Positions 43,468-53,600 of a stretch of DNA of 64,000 bases are shown one piece after another. Each line of letters starts with the position of its first letter. The first letter of the stretch is position 1. A program made the position numbers and the translations under genes. The notes beneath the pieces are model-generated. The model did not search any database and was not told where the DNA came from. It saw only the letters and a program-made list of their open reading frames with translations. Origin of the DNA: an uncultured Nitrospirales bacterium (GTDB lineage: Bacteria > Nitrospirota > Nitrospiria > Nitrospirales > UBA8639); assembly GCA_951812745.1 (NCBI GenBank), contig OX638327.1, forward strand, positions 868,001-932,000, in the 5' to 3' direction.

Positions 43468-43944
43468 CTAGAACCACTCTTGATCGGTGGATTCTGTTTC
43501 CGCGGGAGGCTTAACGGATCTACCGGCATTGGCTTCCCTGATTTGTTTGCTTTGCTCGTCATGGCATGAGGCTTCGGCAGGATCGAGGAGCCGGGCATCC
43601 CCTTCCTGCAATTCAATCCGATAATGATCGCCTCCAAGAGAAAACCACTCAATATAGGGATGTGGCGCAAGAAGCGGATGCGGGTCAAAAGAAATCGAGC
43701 TCACGGTGCCGATCTGGGGATTGGCCAAATCGAGCAGACGCGACCCCGCGTTGGGATCGTCAACGAATTGAGTGTTTTCAAAGGAAAAAATCAAACCGGC
43801 AATGTCGGGTTTGAAATCACCGTTCAAAAAAAATTCTATCGGACCCAGGGAGGCAAAGGTCATCTCCCCGACTACGACTCCCCGTATGCGATTGTCGAGA
43901 TAACCTTCCTTGATCCATCGATACCCGCCGAATTTCTCCGCCAT
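43468..43944 (-). CDS. Conserved protein of unknown function
   Basis: The 158-residue soluble protein starts MAEKFGGYRWIKEGYLDNRI and is beta-rich in its first 110 residues, with motifs such as GPIEFFLNGDFKPDIAGLIF and PHPYIEWFSLGGDHYRIELQ. An acidic, probably disordered tail (EANAGRSVKPPAETESTDQE) follows. No catalytic motif is apparent. The start has only a weak ribosome site. I do not recognise it. Confidence 0.5.
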   Translation of the reverse strand: MAEKFGGYRWIKEGYLDNRIRGVVVGEMTFASLGPIEFFLNGDFKPDIAGLIFSFENTQFVDDPNAGSRLLDLANPQIGTVSSISFDPHPLLAPHPYIEWFSLGGDHYRIELQEGDARLLDPAEASCHDEQSKQIREANAGRSVKPPAETESTDQEWF

Positions 43945-44011
43945 GAACGTTTATCGCTTCCCCCAAGGTTCTTTACAACGTCTCGACCGGCTCCCCTTTC
44001 TATGTTACCGC

Positions 44012-44042
44012 GTCGGATTACGCTTCGCTAATCCGACCTACG
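44012..44042. repeat. Short palindromic repeat, family A
   Basis: gtcggattacgcttcgctaa followed by tccgacctacg is a hairpin with seven-base arms. Confidence 0.6.
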
Positions 44043-44094
44043 AGGACTGGATTCCCGATTAAAGCTGTCGGGAATGACAGAAGGAGTTTTTCTT

Positions 44095-44129
44095 GTAGGT
44101 CGGGTTAGCCGAAGGCGTAACTCCACAAT
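44095..44129. repeat. Short palindromic repeat, family A
   Basis: gtaggtcgggttagccgaag followed by gcgtaactccacaat has an intact left arm and a changed right arm. Confidence 0.55.
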
Positions 44130-44199
44130 CCGTTGAACCCGAGGCTGAGATAGGTGAGGGTTGAGCGGGGACCGGCCAGCACCCGCTAGTGCAATACAT

Positions 44200-44403
44200 C
44201 TAGGGCTTACACAGACGACACTTCACCTGACGCACCACTCCGGACTGTTCCAGCGCGTCCAGCGCCGTATCTTTGTCGGGATATTCAAACCATCCACCTT
44301 CCCAAAAATCAGACCGTGTAGGAATCGAAGGGACTTCGATGCACCGTTCCTTATGCAAAACAGCCTCATCTACAGATCTTCGAATATTGACCCAAAGAGC
44401 CAT
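44200..44403 (-). CDS. Small unknown protein
   Basis: The 67-residue product starts MALWVNIRRSVDEAVLHKER behind GAGAGGT. It has three Cys, two of them in a C-terminal CRLC motif that could bind zinc or iron. It lies 32 bases after the next small gene on the same strand. I do not recognise a family. Confidence 0.5.
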   Translation of the reverse strand: MALWVNIRRSVDEAVLHKERCIEVPSIPTRSDFWEGGWFEYPDKDTALDALEQSGVVRQVKCRLCKP

Positions 44404-44435
44404 ATGGTACCTCTCAGCAGTAAAAACCTGCGCAA

Positions 44436-44615
44436 TTAATCTTCAAGAAGCTGCCATTCATCTTTTTCAATCTTGACCTTTGCCCCTGTCTGGATTTTTT
44501 TCACATCCTCCCGATCAAATAGCTTCATATACCGTTCAATACGATCCGGATCATCAATCCGTTCCACCTGCTGTAACCCACTTGCCAACCGATACGTTCT
44601 CACCAAGACAGACAT
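44436..44615 (-). CDS. Small unknown protein
   Basis: The ATG at 44615 has GGAGG seven bases upstream, better than the TTG two codons earlier. The 59-residue product starts MSVLVRTYRLASGLQQVERI and ends KVKIEKDEWQLLED. It is charged and soluble. It probably shares a transcript with the small gene at 44200-44403. I do not recognise a family. Confidence 0.5.
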   Translation of the reverse strand: MSVLVRTYRLASGLQQVERIDDPDRIERYMKLFDREDVKKIQTGAKVKIEKDEWQLLED

Positions 44616-44800
44616 CTGCAATCCTCCAACCCGTTAAAATGAACAAGAACCTTCAGAACTCTAAGAATCTAAAGAAGAAAACCTTGGGTCGTCAAGAGCG
44701 GCCCTCTGACTCCGTCCCCGAATCGTGTCCGAAGCAAGCGTTCTCCCGGGACCGGCAGAATAATTTCATGGGGTCATGGTCAAGAGCATTTTCAATCCTG

Positions 44801-44806
44801 TATAAT
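44801..44806 (+). promoter_or_regulatory. Perfect -10 element for the FmdB-like gene
   Basis: TATAAT lies 55 bases before the ATG at 44861 and is preceded by cctg, close to an extended -10. No strong -35 is seen (tggtca at the wrong spacing). Confidence 0.4.
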
Positions 44807-44860
44807 AGGTCCAACGCCATAACATGTCTAGGAATCCGTAAAAAAGGAGTGACCCGATCC

Positions 44861-45178
44861 ATGCCTGTTTATGAATATCAATGCAATGCCTGTGACCATA
44901 AATTTGAACTGCTCCAATCCGTCAACGCCAAGCCGGAAGCGACGGCCTGTCCCCGATGCAACGAAGTCAATGCTCAAAGGCTTATGTCTGCTTTTGCTTC
45001 CCAAATCAAAGGCGATCATAAACCCGGGTTCAGTGAGATGAAGGCCTACGACATGTACAATGAGAGGATGGATAAATTCAAAAAACTTCCACCTCTTATG
45101 GGTGTAGCCCGTGAGGCGCCCGGTGCTCCCAGAATGACGCAACCGACGGATTCAGGCTCAAGTTCAGGAGAAAATTAG
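44861..45178 (+). CDS. FmdB-type zinc-ribbon protein
   Basis: The 105-residue product starts MPVYEYQCNACDHKFELLQS, with zinc pairs CNAC and CPRC, the small FmdB/putative regulatory zinc ribbon. The rest is flexible, ends in a Ser/Gly-rich tail (TDSGSSSGEN) and has no further domain. The ribosome site is aaaaaggag. The function of the family is uncertain. Confidence 0.85.
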   Translation: MPVYEYQCNACDHKFELLQSVNAKPEATACPRCNEVNAQRLMSAFASQIKGDHKPGFSEMKAYDMYNERMDKFKKLPPLMGVAREAPGAPRMTQPTDSGSSSGEN

Positions 45179-45319
45179 CACTCACCACTCCCGTCGCCTA
45201 GTGATTCCCTGTACGATCGACAAAATTCGGAAACCTAGTCGGGTTGTTCCACCCCGTCGTTATGATGAGATCGCTTCATTTTTCAAGAGACACTGATTCC
45301 ACTGATTAAGAGAACTCCG

Positions 45320-46213
45320 ATGCGAAACGTTCGGGAAAATGCCAGGGTACCAAAAATCAACGCACTGGTTGGGTTCTGGCTGATGGCCTTGCTGCCGCTC
45401 GGTTTGCCGGTGCTTGGAGCGACCGAAGAATTAACCGGTTCCGCCTTAATCGTGGGCAACGGACCGGAACGGTATGCGATCGAAGCCCTGGCAAAGAACT
45501 TCGAAGCGTTGCATCCCAAGACGTCCATTGATTTTTTCTGGCACCAGAACGCCAGGCCCGTCGAAGAAGTGCGGGAACATGGCGCCGATATCGCCATTAC
45601 GGGTCAGGCGGAACAGGATCTCTCGTCGACCACCGTGGCCTGGGACGGGATCGCCGTGGTGACGAATTTTTCCAATACCGTCGAGGAAATCACCCGGGAC
45701 CAACTGGCGAAAATTTTCTCGGGCAAAATAAAATATTGGTCGCAGGTGTACGAAGAGGGACCGGAAGCCAGAATTATGCTGATTCACCGGGCCTGGAATC
45801 AGAATATACGCCAGCCATTCGAACAATTTCTCGGCCTTGAAAACCACAAGGGAATCCGGGCCAAAATCGCCGAAAAAGAGAATGAAACCTTCAAGGCCAT
45901 CAACGGCGACATCTATTCTATTTCCTACGTCTCGATGGGACCCGCTTTGCAGGCGCGCAAGGACGGGTACGGCGTGACCCTCCTCTTCATCGACGACATC
46001 GAGCCTGAATACCAAACGGTCCTGGACGGCACCTATCCCCTTCGTCGACCGGTGGTCTTCGTCATGAACCCCAAGGCCTCGCCTGTGGCGCAAGCCTTTT
46101 TGGAGTACGTGCTGTCGCCTCAAGGACAACGAGCCATCAAACTAGGCGCCAGCGGTCTGTTCCAGGACAAAACCAGTTCGGTCATTAAATATTACCCCCT
46201 CCACGGGGAGTAA
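45320..46213 (+). CDS. PstS-like phosphate-binding periplasmic protein
   Basis: The 297-residue precursor has a signal (about 1-33, ending PVLGATEEL) and a type II substrate-binding fold. Features include VVTNFSNTVEEITRDQLAKI followed by FSGKIKYW, the Asp-His-type loop ITGQAEQDLSS, and GDIYSISYVSMGPALQARKD. Phosphate uptake proteins of this kind usually sit with pstC, pstA and pstB, which are absent here. It could be an orphan or serve another anion. Confidence 0.75.
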   Translation: MRNVRENARVPKINALVGFWLMALLPLGLPVLGATEELTGSALIVGNGPERYAIEALAKNFEALHPKTSIDFFWHQNARPVEEVREHGADIAITGQAEQDLSSTTVAWDGIAVVTNFSNTVEEITRDQLAKIFSGKIKYWSQVYEEGPEARIMLIHRAWNQNIRQPFEQFLGLENHKGIRAKIAEKENETFKAINGDIYSISYVSMGPALQARKDGYGVTLLFIDDIEPEYQTVLDGTYPLRRPVVFVMNPKASPVAQAFLEYVLSPQGQRAIKLGASGLFQDKTSSVIKYYPLHGE

Positions 46214-46239
46214 TCCCGATTCCCGGTCCGAGCCCACTA

Positions 46240-46270
46240 TTGACAGGAGCCTTCCTATCCATGCTACATA
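46240..46270 (+). promoter_or_regulatory. Candidate promoter for the pyruvate carboxylase operon
   Basis: A perfect TTGACA (46240-46245) is followed, after 19 bases, by TACATA (46265-46270) with TG one base before it, as in an extended -10. The -10 is weak and the spacer is long, so this is tentative. Confidence 0.35.
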
Positions 46271-46396
46271 GGCCCTGCTCCACGGCCCGCGATACTCTCT
46301 CCAACAATTAATTTCCCAGAACGGAGATTCGTAGGGACACCCCCCTGTGGTTGTCCTCAACCCAAGACATGATACCTCTCTCCCTCAAGGCACGCC

Positions 46397-47815
46397 ATGT
46401 TTAAAAAAATACTCGTGGCCAATCGTGGTGAAATTGCCATGCGGGTCTTCCGGGCCTGTCGTGAACTCAACATTGCCACGGCTGCAATCTACGCCGAATG
46501 CGAAGCCACGGCGATTTACGTCAAAAAGGCCAATGAAGCGTATTTGGTCGGCCCCGGTCCGGTCCAGGGCTTCCTGGATGCCCGGCAAATCGTCAACCTA
46601 GCCAACCGCATCGGCGCCGATGCGATCCATCCTGGATACGGATTTTTGGCAGAAAATGCCCAGTTTGCCCATTTGTGTCGAGAGGCGGGTATCACGTTTA
46701 TTGGCCCGACTCCCGAGGCGTTGGAACTGTTGGGGGACAAAGTACGGGCCAGGGAACTCGCCAAGCAACTCGGGATCCCCGTGGTTCCGGGAACGGACGG
46801 CCGAGTCGAAAGCCTTGAAGAAGGCCTGCACTTCGCCCAATCCATCGGCTATCCGGTGATGGTCAAAGCCAGTGCCGGTGGCGGAGGACGCGGTCTTCGC
46901 GTCGTGCGTTCCGACGAAGAACTGAAAGAGGCCATGGAGTCCGGGGCTCGGGAAGCCTTGGCGGCTTTCGGCAACGCCGATCTTTTTCTTGAAAAATACC
47001 TTGAACGCCCCCATCATATCGAATTTCAGCTTCTTGCGGACAAAGAAGGGCACATCGTGCATCTGGGCGAACGCGATTGTTCCATTCAGCGTCGCCATCA
47101 GAAAATGATCGAAATTGCCCCTTCCTTGATCTTGACTCCGCAACTGCGTGGCCAAATGGGCGATGCCGCGGTTGCGCTGGCCCGTGCCGCCGAGTTTGAA
47201 AACGCCGGCACCGTGGAATTCCTGTTGGATCAGGAGGGTCACTACTATTTCATGGAAATGAATCCAAGAATTCAGGTGGAACATACAGTCACGGAACAGA
47301 TCACCACCATCGATATCGTGCAGACCCAAATTTGGATTGCCGCCGGACGACCGCTCGTGTTTGGGCAACATGAAGTGAATCTTCAAGGCTATGCCATTCA
47401 ATGTCGAATTAACGCCGAAGACCCTCAAAACGGGTTTCGTCCGTCTTCGGGCAAAATCACGGCTTATCTGTCTCCCGGCGGAATCGGAGTGCGGATCGAC
47501 GGCGTCGTGTATAAGGACTATACCGTTCCCCCCTACTATGACGCGTTGTTGGCCAAAATGACGGTACAAGGCCGGACCTGGGACGAAACCGTCCGGCGAA
47601 CCCATCGCTCACTGGAGGAATTTTTATTGCGGGGAGTCAAAACGACAATTCCCTTTTTGAAGAACATTATGGAAGAAACCGATTTCCGGTCGGGCACATT
47701 CGACACGTTGTACCTGGACTCTCACCCGGATCTTTATCACTACGACCACGCCTTGGTATCGGAAGACCTGGTGGTGACGCTCTCTGCGGCCATTGCGGCG
47801 TACGAAGGGTTGTAA
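46397..47815 (+). CDS. pycA: Pyruvate carboxylase biotin carboxylase subunit
   Basis: The 472-residue biotin carboxylase has MFKKILVANRGEIAMRVFRA at the start, the ATP-grasp glycine loop KASAGGGGRGLRVV near 156, and EMNPRIQVEHTVTE near 290. It carboxylates the biotin carried by the partner subunit using ATP and bicarbonate. It could also serve acetyl-CoA carboxylase, but pycB follows 40 bases later, which favours pyruvate carboxylase. Nitrospira-like bacteria use it to feed the reductive TCA cycle. Confidence 0.88.
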   Translation: MFKKILVANRGEIAMRVFRACRELNIATAAIYAECEATAIYVKKANEAYLVGPGPVQGFLDARQIVNLANRIGADAIHPGYGFLAENAQFAHLCREAGITFIGPTPEALELLGDKVRARELAKQLGIPVVPGTDGRVESLEEGLHFAQSIGYPVMVKASAGGGGRGLRVVRSDEELKEAMESGAREALAAFGNADLFLEKYLERPHHIEFQLLADKEGHIVHLGERDCSIQRRHQKMIEIAPSLILTPQLRGQMGDAAVALARAAEFENAGTVEFLLDQEGHYYFMEMNPRIQVEHTVTEQITTIDIVQTQIWIAAGRPLVFGQHEVNLQGYAIQCRINAEDPQNGFRPSSGKITAYLSPGGIGVRIDGVVYKDYTVPPYYDALLAKMTVQGRTWDETVRRTHRSLEEFLLRGVKTTIPFLKNIMEETDFRSGTFDTLYLDSHPDLYHYDHALVSEDLVVTLSAAIAAYEGL

Positions 47816-47855
47816 CGCCTCTCGGCAACGGGGATCTTTAACGCAAAGGCACCTT

Positions 47856-49802
47856 ATGGCAAAGCAACCAACATTCTGGGACAAATTCAAAAAACGCACC
47901 GGCGCATCACCTCGGAAGCGACGGAAGGGCAAGCGTCCGGATACGTTCGAACTGGAAGCCTCGCCGGGACGAAAAATCCACCTCACGGACGTATCGTTAC
48001 GCGACGGGCATCAATCGCTGCTCGCGACGCGCATGCGTACGGAAGACCTGATCCCGACCGCGGAACAACTGGACGCGGTCGGGTTCTGGTCCCTGGAAGT
48101 CTGGGGCGGTGCGACGTTCGATGCTTGCCTGCGATTTCTAAAAGAAGATCCGTGGGAGCGGTTGCGCGCTTTCCGCCAGGCAGCCCCCAACACCAAGTTG
48201 CAAATGCTGCTGCGCGGACAAAATTTGGTCGGGTATCGGCATTATGCCGACGACGTCCTGGAACAATTCATCGTCAAGTCCGCGGAACACGGCATCGACG
48301 TCTTTCGCATTTTCGATGCTTTGAACGACATTCGAAATCTTCAATCCGCCATCAGGGTGGTCCGGCAATGCAACAAACACGTGGAAGCCACGATTTGTTA
48401 TACGGTCAGCCCGGTACACAGCCTGCATCACTTCGTGGAACAAGCCAAACGACTCGAAGATCTCGGCACGGACAGCATCTGCATCAAGGATATGGCCGGC
48501 CTCTTACCGCCTTTCGAAGCCTATGCACTCATCAAACGGTTGAAGGAAGCAGTTCGGGTCCCTATCCACCTTCATACGCACTATACGTCTGGCATGGCTT
48601 CGATGTCCTCACTCATGGCGATCCTCGGCGGTCTCGATGTTTTAGATACGGCCCTGTCTCCGCTCGCGGGCGGCGCGTCGCATCCTCCGACTGAGACCTT
48701 TATTGCGGCACTGAAAAAGACCCCGTACGACACCGGGTTGGATTTATCACAGTTCCCATCCATGACGGAACAATTGCGAGCGGCCAGAAAGAAATATCAC
48801 CAATTTGAAAGTGATTACACGGGCGTCGATACGGACGTCTTGTTGTCACAGGTGCCGGGCGGCATGATTTCGAACCTGGCCTCCCAATTGGCGGAACAAA
48901 ATGCCATAGATAAAATGAAAGAAGTGCTGGAGGAAATCCCCCGAGTCCGCAAGGACATGGGTTACCCGCCGTTGGTCACCCCCACCAGTCAGATCGTCGG
49001 CACACAAGCCACCCTAAACGTCATGACCGGCGAACGGTACAAAGTCATCACCAACGAAGCCAAAAATTACTTCTTGGGCCTCTACGGCGAACCTCCCGGG
49101 TCCGTGGATGCGACCACCAAAGACAAAGCCATTGCCGACGACACTCCTATCTCTAACAGACCGGCGGATAACCTTGCTCCTGAATTGAAAGAAGCCGCCA
49201 AAGAATTGAGCGCGCATGACGTCTCCGAGGAAGACGTGTTGTCGTATACCTTGTTCCCTTCCGTTGCGTTACAGTATATCCACGAACGGGCAAGCGGAGA
49301 GCTCCGACCCGAACCCCTTGAACCACCAGGAGGAGGACAAGGCACTCCGTCGACCTCTGGGCTGCATCTCGCACCCATCGAATTTAACGTCACCCTCCAC
49401 GGGGAATCGTATCACGTCCGGGTTTCAGGCTCCGGACGATCCATCGACGGCAAGAAGCCCTACTATATCAAGGTCGATGACAAACTCGAAGAAGTCTACT
49501 TGGAACCGCTGCAGGAAGTGCTGGCCAGTGGACCCGAGACACCCGTCTCAACCGGCGCGGCCAAAGGAGAACGTCCCAAACCCAGTGGCCCGGGAGACGT
49601 GACGACTCCTATGCCGGGCCGCATCGTCAAAATCCTCGTCACGGAAGGCAGCAAGGTAGCTGCCGACGATCCGGTTCTCGTGATTGAAGCGATGAAAATG
49701 GAAAACCGGGTCACCGCCCCGATTGAAGGCACGGTGAAGGCCATCTACGTCAACGAAGGCGACCTCGTCAATTGCGATGAAACCCTGATCCAACTCGAAT
49801 AA
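47856..49802 (+). CDS. pycB: Pyruvate carboxylase carboxyltransferase subunit with biotinyl domain
   Basis: From the ATG at 47856 the 648-residue product starts MAKQPTFWDKFKKRTGASPR. It has a carboxyltransferase TIM barrel (about 30-320) with ILLTDVSLRDGHQSL-type metal motif LTDVSLRDGHQSLLATRMR, a PYC_OADA-like middle domain, a Pro/Gly linker and a C-terminal biotinyl domain with Lys614 in EAMKMEN. It transfers CO2 from biotin to pyruvate, giving oxaloacetate. It would otherwise be an oxaloacetate decarboxylase alpha subunit, but no membrane partner genes are present. Confidence 0.88.
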   Translation: MAKQPTFWDKFKKRTGASPRKRRKGKRPDTFELEASPGRKIHLTDVSLRDGHQSLLATRMRTEDLIPTAEQLDAVGFWSLEVWGGATFDACLRFLKEDPWERLRAFRQAAPNTKLQMLLRGQNLVGYRHYADDVLEQFIVKSAEHGIDVFRIFDALNDIRNLQSAIRVVRQCNKHVEATICYTVSPVHSLHHFVEQAKRLEDLGTDSICIKDMAGLLPPFEAYALIKRLKEAVRVPIHLHTHYTSGMASMSSLMAILGGLDVLDTALSPLAGGASHPPTETFIAALKKTPYDTGLDLSQFPSMTEQLRAARKKYHQFESDYTGVDTDVLLSQVPGGMISNLASQLAEQNAIDKMKEVLEEIPRVRKDMGYPPLVTPTSQIVGTQATLNVMTGERYKVITNEAKNYFLGLYGEPPGSVDATTKDKAIADDTPISNRPADNLAPELKEAAKELSAHDVSEEDVLSYTLFPSVALQYIHERASGELRPEPLEPPGGGQGTPSTSGLHLAPIEFNVTLHGESYHVRVSGSGRSIDGKKPYYIKVDDKLEEVYLEPLQEVLASGPETPVSTGAAKGERPKPSGPGDVTTPMPGRIVKILVTEGSKVAADDPVLVIEAMKMENRVTAPIEGTVKAIYVNEGDLVNCDETLIQLE

Positions 49803-49804
49803 AC

Positions 49805-49828
49805 AGGGACCAACGATCGTTGGTCCCT
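49805..49828. terminator. Perfect 24-base palindrome after pycB, likely terminator
   Basis: agggaccaacgatcgttggt followed by ccct is fully self-complementary and starts two bases after the pycB stop. There is no T run behind it, so it may be a terminator helped by Rho or a different protein site. Confidence 0.5.
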
Positions 49829-49865
49829 CCATTCCAGCCCTCTGTCGGCGCGTTATTCTACCACT

Positions 49866-50756
49866 ATGACACCCTCATCTCTTTCTCGTACCCCCTCCCA
49901 CGTTGCCCTGCTCCATCGACACGCCGTTCATACCACGACCGTAAACGGACATCGCGTGGCCTATCTGGACCACGGAAAGGGCCCGCCCGTCATTTTGATT
50001 CATGGGCTGGGAGGCTCCATGTGGCATTGGGAACACCAACAAGTCGCGCTCGCCCGATCGTGCCGGCTCATTACGCCTGATCTGTTGGGGTCGGGACTGT
50101 CCGAGAAACCCGAACGTACGTACTCTCCGGCCTTTCTCCTCGATACCCTGCGCACGTTCATGGATACCCTCCACATCCAAAAAGCCGCGTTAATCGGCAG
50201 TTCCATGGGAGCCGGTCTCGCCATCGGGATGAGCCTGGAGCATCCGGACCGCGTCACCAAACTCGGGCTGATTGGGGGATTTCCTGCCAACATCCTCGAC
50301 AACCTTCAATCGTCGAAAACCAAGCAGTTTATCACGCACCGGCCGGCACTCTGGCTGTCAAAACTGGGGAGTCGGATATTCGGCCGTTGGTCCATCAAAC
50401 TCATTTTGGAAGAAATCATTCACGATCAGGCCCTGATTTCCCCGATCGTCGTGGAACGTGTTCATCGCCTTCGCTTTCAGCCCGGCTTCTTCCAGGCCAT
50501 GTATTCACAACTGGATCAGATCCCGGTATGGGAAACGACATTTGCTCCACGATTGATGGACATTTCACACGCCACGCTCATTATTTGGGGAGCCTACGAC
50601 AACATCTTTCCCCCTTCGGTAGGCCAAACCCTGCAAACGACCATTTCCGATAGCTCATTCTTCCTAGCGCCGACTGCCGGACATCTCCCCCAGTGGGAAA
50701 CCCCCGACGTCGTCAACCCCGCCCTCCTGCAGTTCCTGGTCGGCGCGTCAAGCTAA
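49866..50756 (+). CDS. Alpha/beta hydrolase
   Basis: The 296-residue protein has the oxyanion motif LIHGLGGSMWHWEHQ near residue 37, the nucleophile elbow GSSMGAGLAIGM near 115, an Asp in LIIWGAYDNIFPP and the catalytic His in TAGHLPQWETPD. The substrate is unknown. It stands behind the pycB terminator palindrome. Confidence 0.85.
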   Translation: MTPSSLSRTPSHVALLHRHAVHTTTVNGHRVAYLDHGKGPPVILIHGLGGSMWHWEHQQVALARSCRLITPDLLGSGLSEKPERTYSPAFLLDTLRTFMDTLHIQKAALIGSSMGAGLAIGMSLEHPDRVTKLGLIGGFPANILDNLQSSKTKQFITHRPALWLSKLGSRIFGRWSIKLILEEIIHDQALISPIVVERVHRLRFQPGFFQAMYSQLDQIPVWETTFAPRLMDISHATLIIWGAYDNIFPPSVGQTLQTTISDSSFFLAPTAGHLPQWETPDVVNPALLQFLVGASS

Positions 50757-51137
50757 ATGGTTCTCATCGGCAACGTTGCCTTACCGTCATCCTCGTGCCT
50801 TTCGTTGTCGTGCTGAGCAACGCCAAGCATCGGCTTTTCAAGACGATTGGGTTGAGTCATCTCGTCAGGTACCAGCCTTGGCATCGCGAGTGAGCAGCGC
50901 GAGCCGGAAACTGCCGCTGGGGAGTCATTCGGAAATGGGCTTCCTGCCTTGACATTCATTTTGGGGTTCACCTACTATCAAACGGTCTGTCGGAAACATG
51001 TGCTGCAGACGCCAGTCACTACCCGTATAGGTCAAAGACGAACGATTCTTGCCCCTAGTACTGCAACCCCAAACACGTTGTCAGGTTCTGGGTGACTCGC
51101 ACCGGTGACCGACTCTATCGATTCACGCGTATCATCA
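50757..51137. other. Intergenic region upstream of lon
   Basis: The gap of about 380 bases contains a strong promoter candidate for lon at 50949-50978. Nothing else in it looks like a gene. A frame from 51105 (GTG) runs into lon and is not used. Confidence 0.5.
50949..50978 (+). promoter_or_regulatory. Candidate promoter for lon
   Basis: TTGACA (50949-50954), 18 bases, then TACTAT (50973-50978). It lies 160 bases before the start, leaving a long leader. A heat-shock-type promoter cannot be recognised by eye. Confidence 0.45.
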
Positions 51138-53600
51138 ATGACTGAAGAACTTCATCAGGCTCCTCAACACGTTGATATTCCTGACGACGTGCCGTTGATT
51201 CCCGTCAGAGACATCGTCGTCTTTCCGTACATGGTGCTGCCCCTGTTTGTCGGGCGGGAAATGTCGATTAAAGCGATTGAGACGGCCCTTGCCGGCAATC
51301 GAATGGTCCTCTTGGCGGCGCAGAAAGACCATGACACGGAATCGCCGACACCCGCGGATATTTTCGAAACCGGGACCGTTGGCATGATCATGCGCATGCT
51401 GAAACTACCCGACGAACGAATCAAAATTCTGGTCCAGGGGCTGACCAAAGCAAAAATCATCGACTATCTCCAGTCCGAACCGTTTTACTCCGTCCGCATT
51501 CAGCCCTACCCGACTTCCCGCGAGCAGGTACCGTCGCTCGAGACCGAGGCCGTCATTCGTAACGCGAAAGAGGGCGTGGACCGGATCGCCAGTCTTGGGA
51601 AAGTGCTCATACCGGACGTCATGGTGGTCATCGAAAACATGGATGAACCCGGCCGGCTGGCGGACATCATCGTGTCGAACCTCGGATTGAAGGTGGACTT
51701 AACCCAGGAAATTTTGGAAATTGACGATCCGGTGACCCGATTAAGGCGCGTCACGGAAATCCTCTCGAAAGAGATTGAAGTCTTATCGATGCAACAAAAA
51801 ATCCAGGCCGACGCCAAAGGCGAAATCGATAAAACCCAGCGGGAGTATTTTCTTCGTGAGCAGTTAAAAGCCATTCAAAAAGAACTTGGAGAACTGGATG
51901 ATCGGGCTGAAGAAGTGGCGGAATTTCGAAAACGCATTGAAGAATGTCGCATGCCGGAAAAGGTACTGAAGGAAGCAGACAAACAATTGAAACGTCTGGA
52001 AAAAATGCACCCCGATACCGCCGAAGCAGCGACCGTGCGCACCTATATGGAATGGATGGTGGAAATTCCGTGGAGTCACGCCTCCACGGATAATCTGGAC
52101 ATGCAAGCCGCCAAACAGGTGCTCAACGAAGACCACTATGATCTGGAAAAAGTCAAAGACCGTATCCTCGAATATTTGGCCGTCCGCAAACTCAAAGAGA
52201 AACTCAAAGGCCCGATTTTGTGCTTCGTCGGTCCACCCGGCGTGGGCAAAACGTCGTTGGGGAGATCGATTGCGCGGGCCTTGGGCCGGGAATTCGTGCG
52301 CATGAGTCTGGGCGGGGTGCGGGACGAAGCCGAAATCAGGGGACATCGTCGGACGTACGTCGGGGCCTTGCCCGGACGGATCATGCAAGGGATCAAGCAG
52401 GCAGGCACCAATAATCCCGTATTTATGCTGGATGAAGTCGATAAAGTCGGGATGGATTTTCGCGGTGATCCGTCAGCCGCGCTGTTGGAAGTGTTGGACC
52501 CCGAGCAGAATCACGCGTTCACGGATCATTATTTGGGAGTCCCCTTCGACCTCAGCAACGTGATGTTCATCACGACGGCCAATCTCATGGACCCCATTCT
52601 TTCGGCGCTGCGGGATCGCATGGAGATTATTGAAATTCCCGGCTATACCGAAGAAGAAAAGCTCGGGATTGCCCGCCGCTTTCTCATCCCACGGCAACTA
52701 GACCAACATGGCATTTCGGAGAAACATTTCCGCATTACCGATCCTGCCGTGCAGCGAATCGTGACCCACTATACGCGCGAAGCCGGTGTCCGCAACCTTG
52801 AACGAGAACTTGCCAACGCCATGCGAAAAGTTGCCAGGCGCGTTGCCGAAGGGAAACCGAAACGCCATTCCATCACGCCGCATTCCCTCCGCACGTACCT
52901 CGGTATTCCCAAATACTTGCCGGAAACCGAAAAAGAAAAAGACCAGGTCGGGTTGGCCATTGGGCTGGCGTGGACGGAAACGGGCGGAGAGACGCTACAC
53001 ATCGAAGCGACGGGGATGCAGGGCAAAGGCAACCTCACCTTAACGGGCCACCTCGGTGAAGTCATGAAGGAATCCGCCCAAGCCGCGCTCAGCTACGTCC
53101 GCGCACAGGCCGGCACGCTGGGCATCAAGGAAGACACCTTCTCGACGACCGACATTCACATTCACGTTCCCGCGGGCGCCATCCCCAAGGATGGGCCTTC
53201 AGCCGGCATTACCATTGCCACGGCTCTCGCGTCGAACCTGGCGAACGTTCCCGCCCGGCACGACGTCGCCATGACGGGAGAAATCACCCTACGCGGACGC
53301 ATACTCCCCATTGGCGGCTTAAAAGAGAAAATCCTTGCGGCGAAGCGGGCCTCCATCCCTCGCATCATTCTTCCAAAACGAAACAAAAAGGATTTGGAAG
53401 AGCTCCCCAACCATTTATTGAAAGGCATCAAGATCATTTTGGCGGAGACGGTGGATCAGGTCTTTGCGGCCGCACTTCACCGACCGCCCCGCGCACGTGT
53501 CACCCCCAAACCGTCAAAACCCACACGCGCCAAAACCGTCTCTTTAATAAAGCGAAAAAAACGAGTAGCCGCGTTGCCTGCAAAAAAGGCTCGGCGGTGA
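51138..53600 (+). CDS. lon: Lon ATP-dependent protease (LonA)
   Basis: The product from the ATG at 51138 is 820 residues. It has the N-terminal substrate domain ([20 protein letters not shown]), a Walker [12 protein letters not shown] near 365, Walker [11 protein letters not shown], and the Ser-Lys dyad domain with Ser688 in PKDGPSAGI. The C-terminal 30 residues are unusually Lys/Arg-rich ([20 protein letters not shown]). It degrades misfolded and regulatory proteins. The frame is open to a GTG 11 codons earlier. Confidence 0.95.
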   Translation: MTEELHQAPQHVDIPDDVPLIPVRDIVVFPYMVLPLFVGREMSIKAIETALAGNRMVLLAAQKDHDTESPTPADIFETGTVGMIMRMLKLPDERIKILVQGLTKAKIIDYLQSEPFYSVRIQPYPTSREQVPSLETEAVIRNAKEGVDRIASLGKVLIPDVMVVIENMDEPGRLADIIVSNLGLKVDLTQEILEIDDPVTRLRRVTEILSKEIEVLSMQQKIQADAKGEIDKTQREYFLREQLKAIQKELGELDDRAEEVAEFRKRIEECRMPEKVLKEADKQLKRLEKMHPDTAEAATVRTYMEWMVEIPWSHASTDNLDMQAAKQVLNEDHYDLEKVKDRILEYLAVRKLKEKLKGPILCFVGPPGVGKTSLGRSIARALGREFVRMSLGGVRDEAEIRGHRRTYVGALPGRIMQGIKQAGTNNPVFMLDEVDKVGMDFRGDPSAALLEVLDPEQNHAFTDHYLGVPFDLSNVMFITTANLMDPILSALRDRMEIIEIPGYTEEEKLGIARRFLIPRQLDQHGISEKHFRITDPAVQRIVTHYTREAGVRNLERELANAMRKVARRVAEGKPKRHSITPHSLRTYLGIPKYLPETEKEKDQVGLAIGLAWTETGGETLHIEATGMQGKGNLTLTGHLGEVMKESAQAALSYVRAQAGTLGIKEDTFSTTDIHIHVPAGAIPKDGPSAGITIATALASNLANVPARHDVAMTGEITLRGRILPIGGLKEKILAAKRASIPRIILPKRNKKDLEELPNHLLKGIKIILAETVDQVFAAALHRPPRARVTPKPSKPTRAKTVSLIKRKKRVAALPAKKARR

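Noticed and set aside
43945-44199. A rho-independent terminator or small RNA in the repeat-rich gap
   Set aside because: The hairpins are copies of family A. Without a T run or transcript data a separate function cannot be supported.
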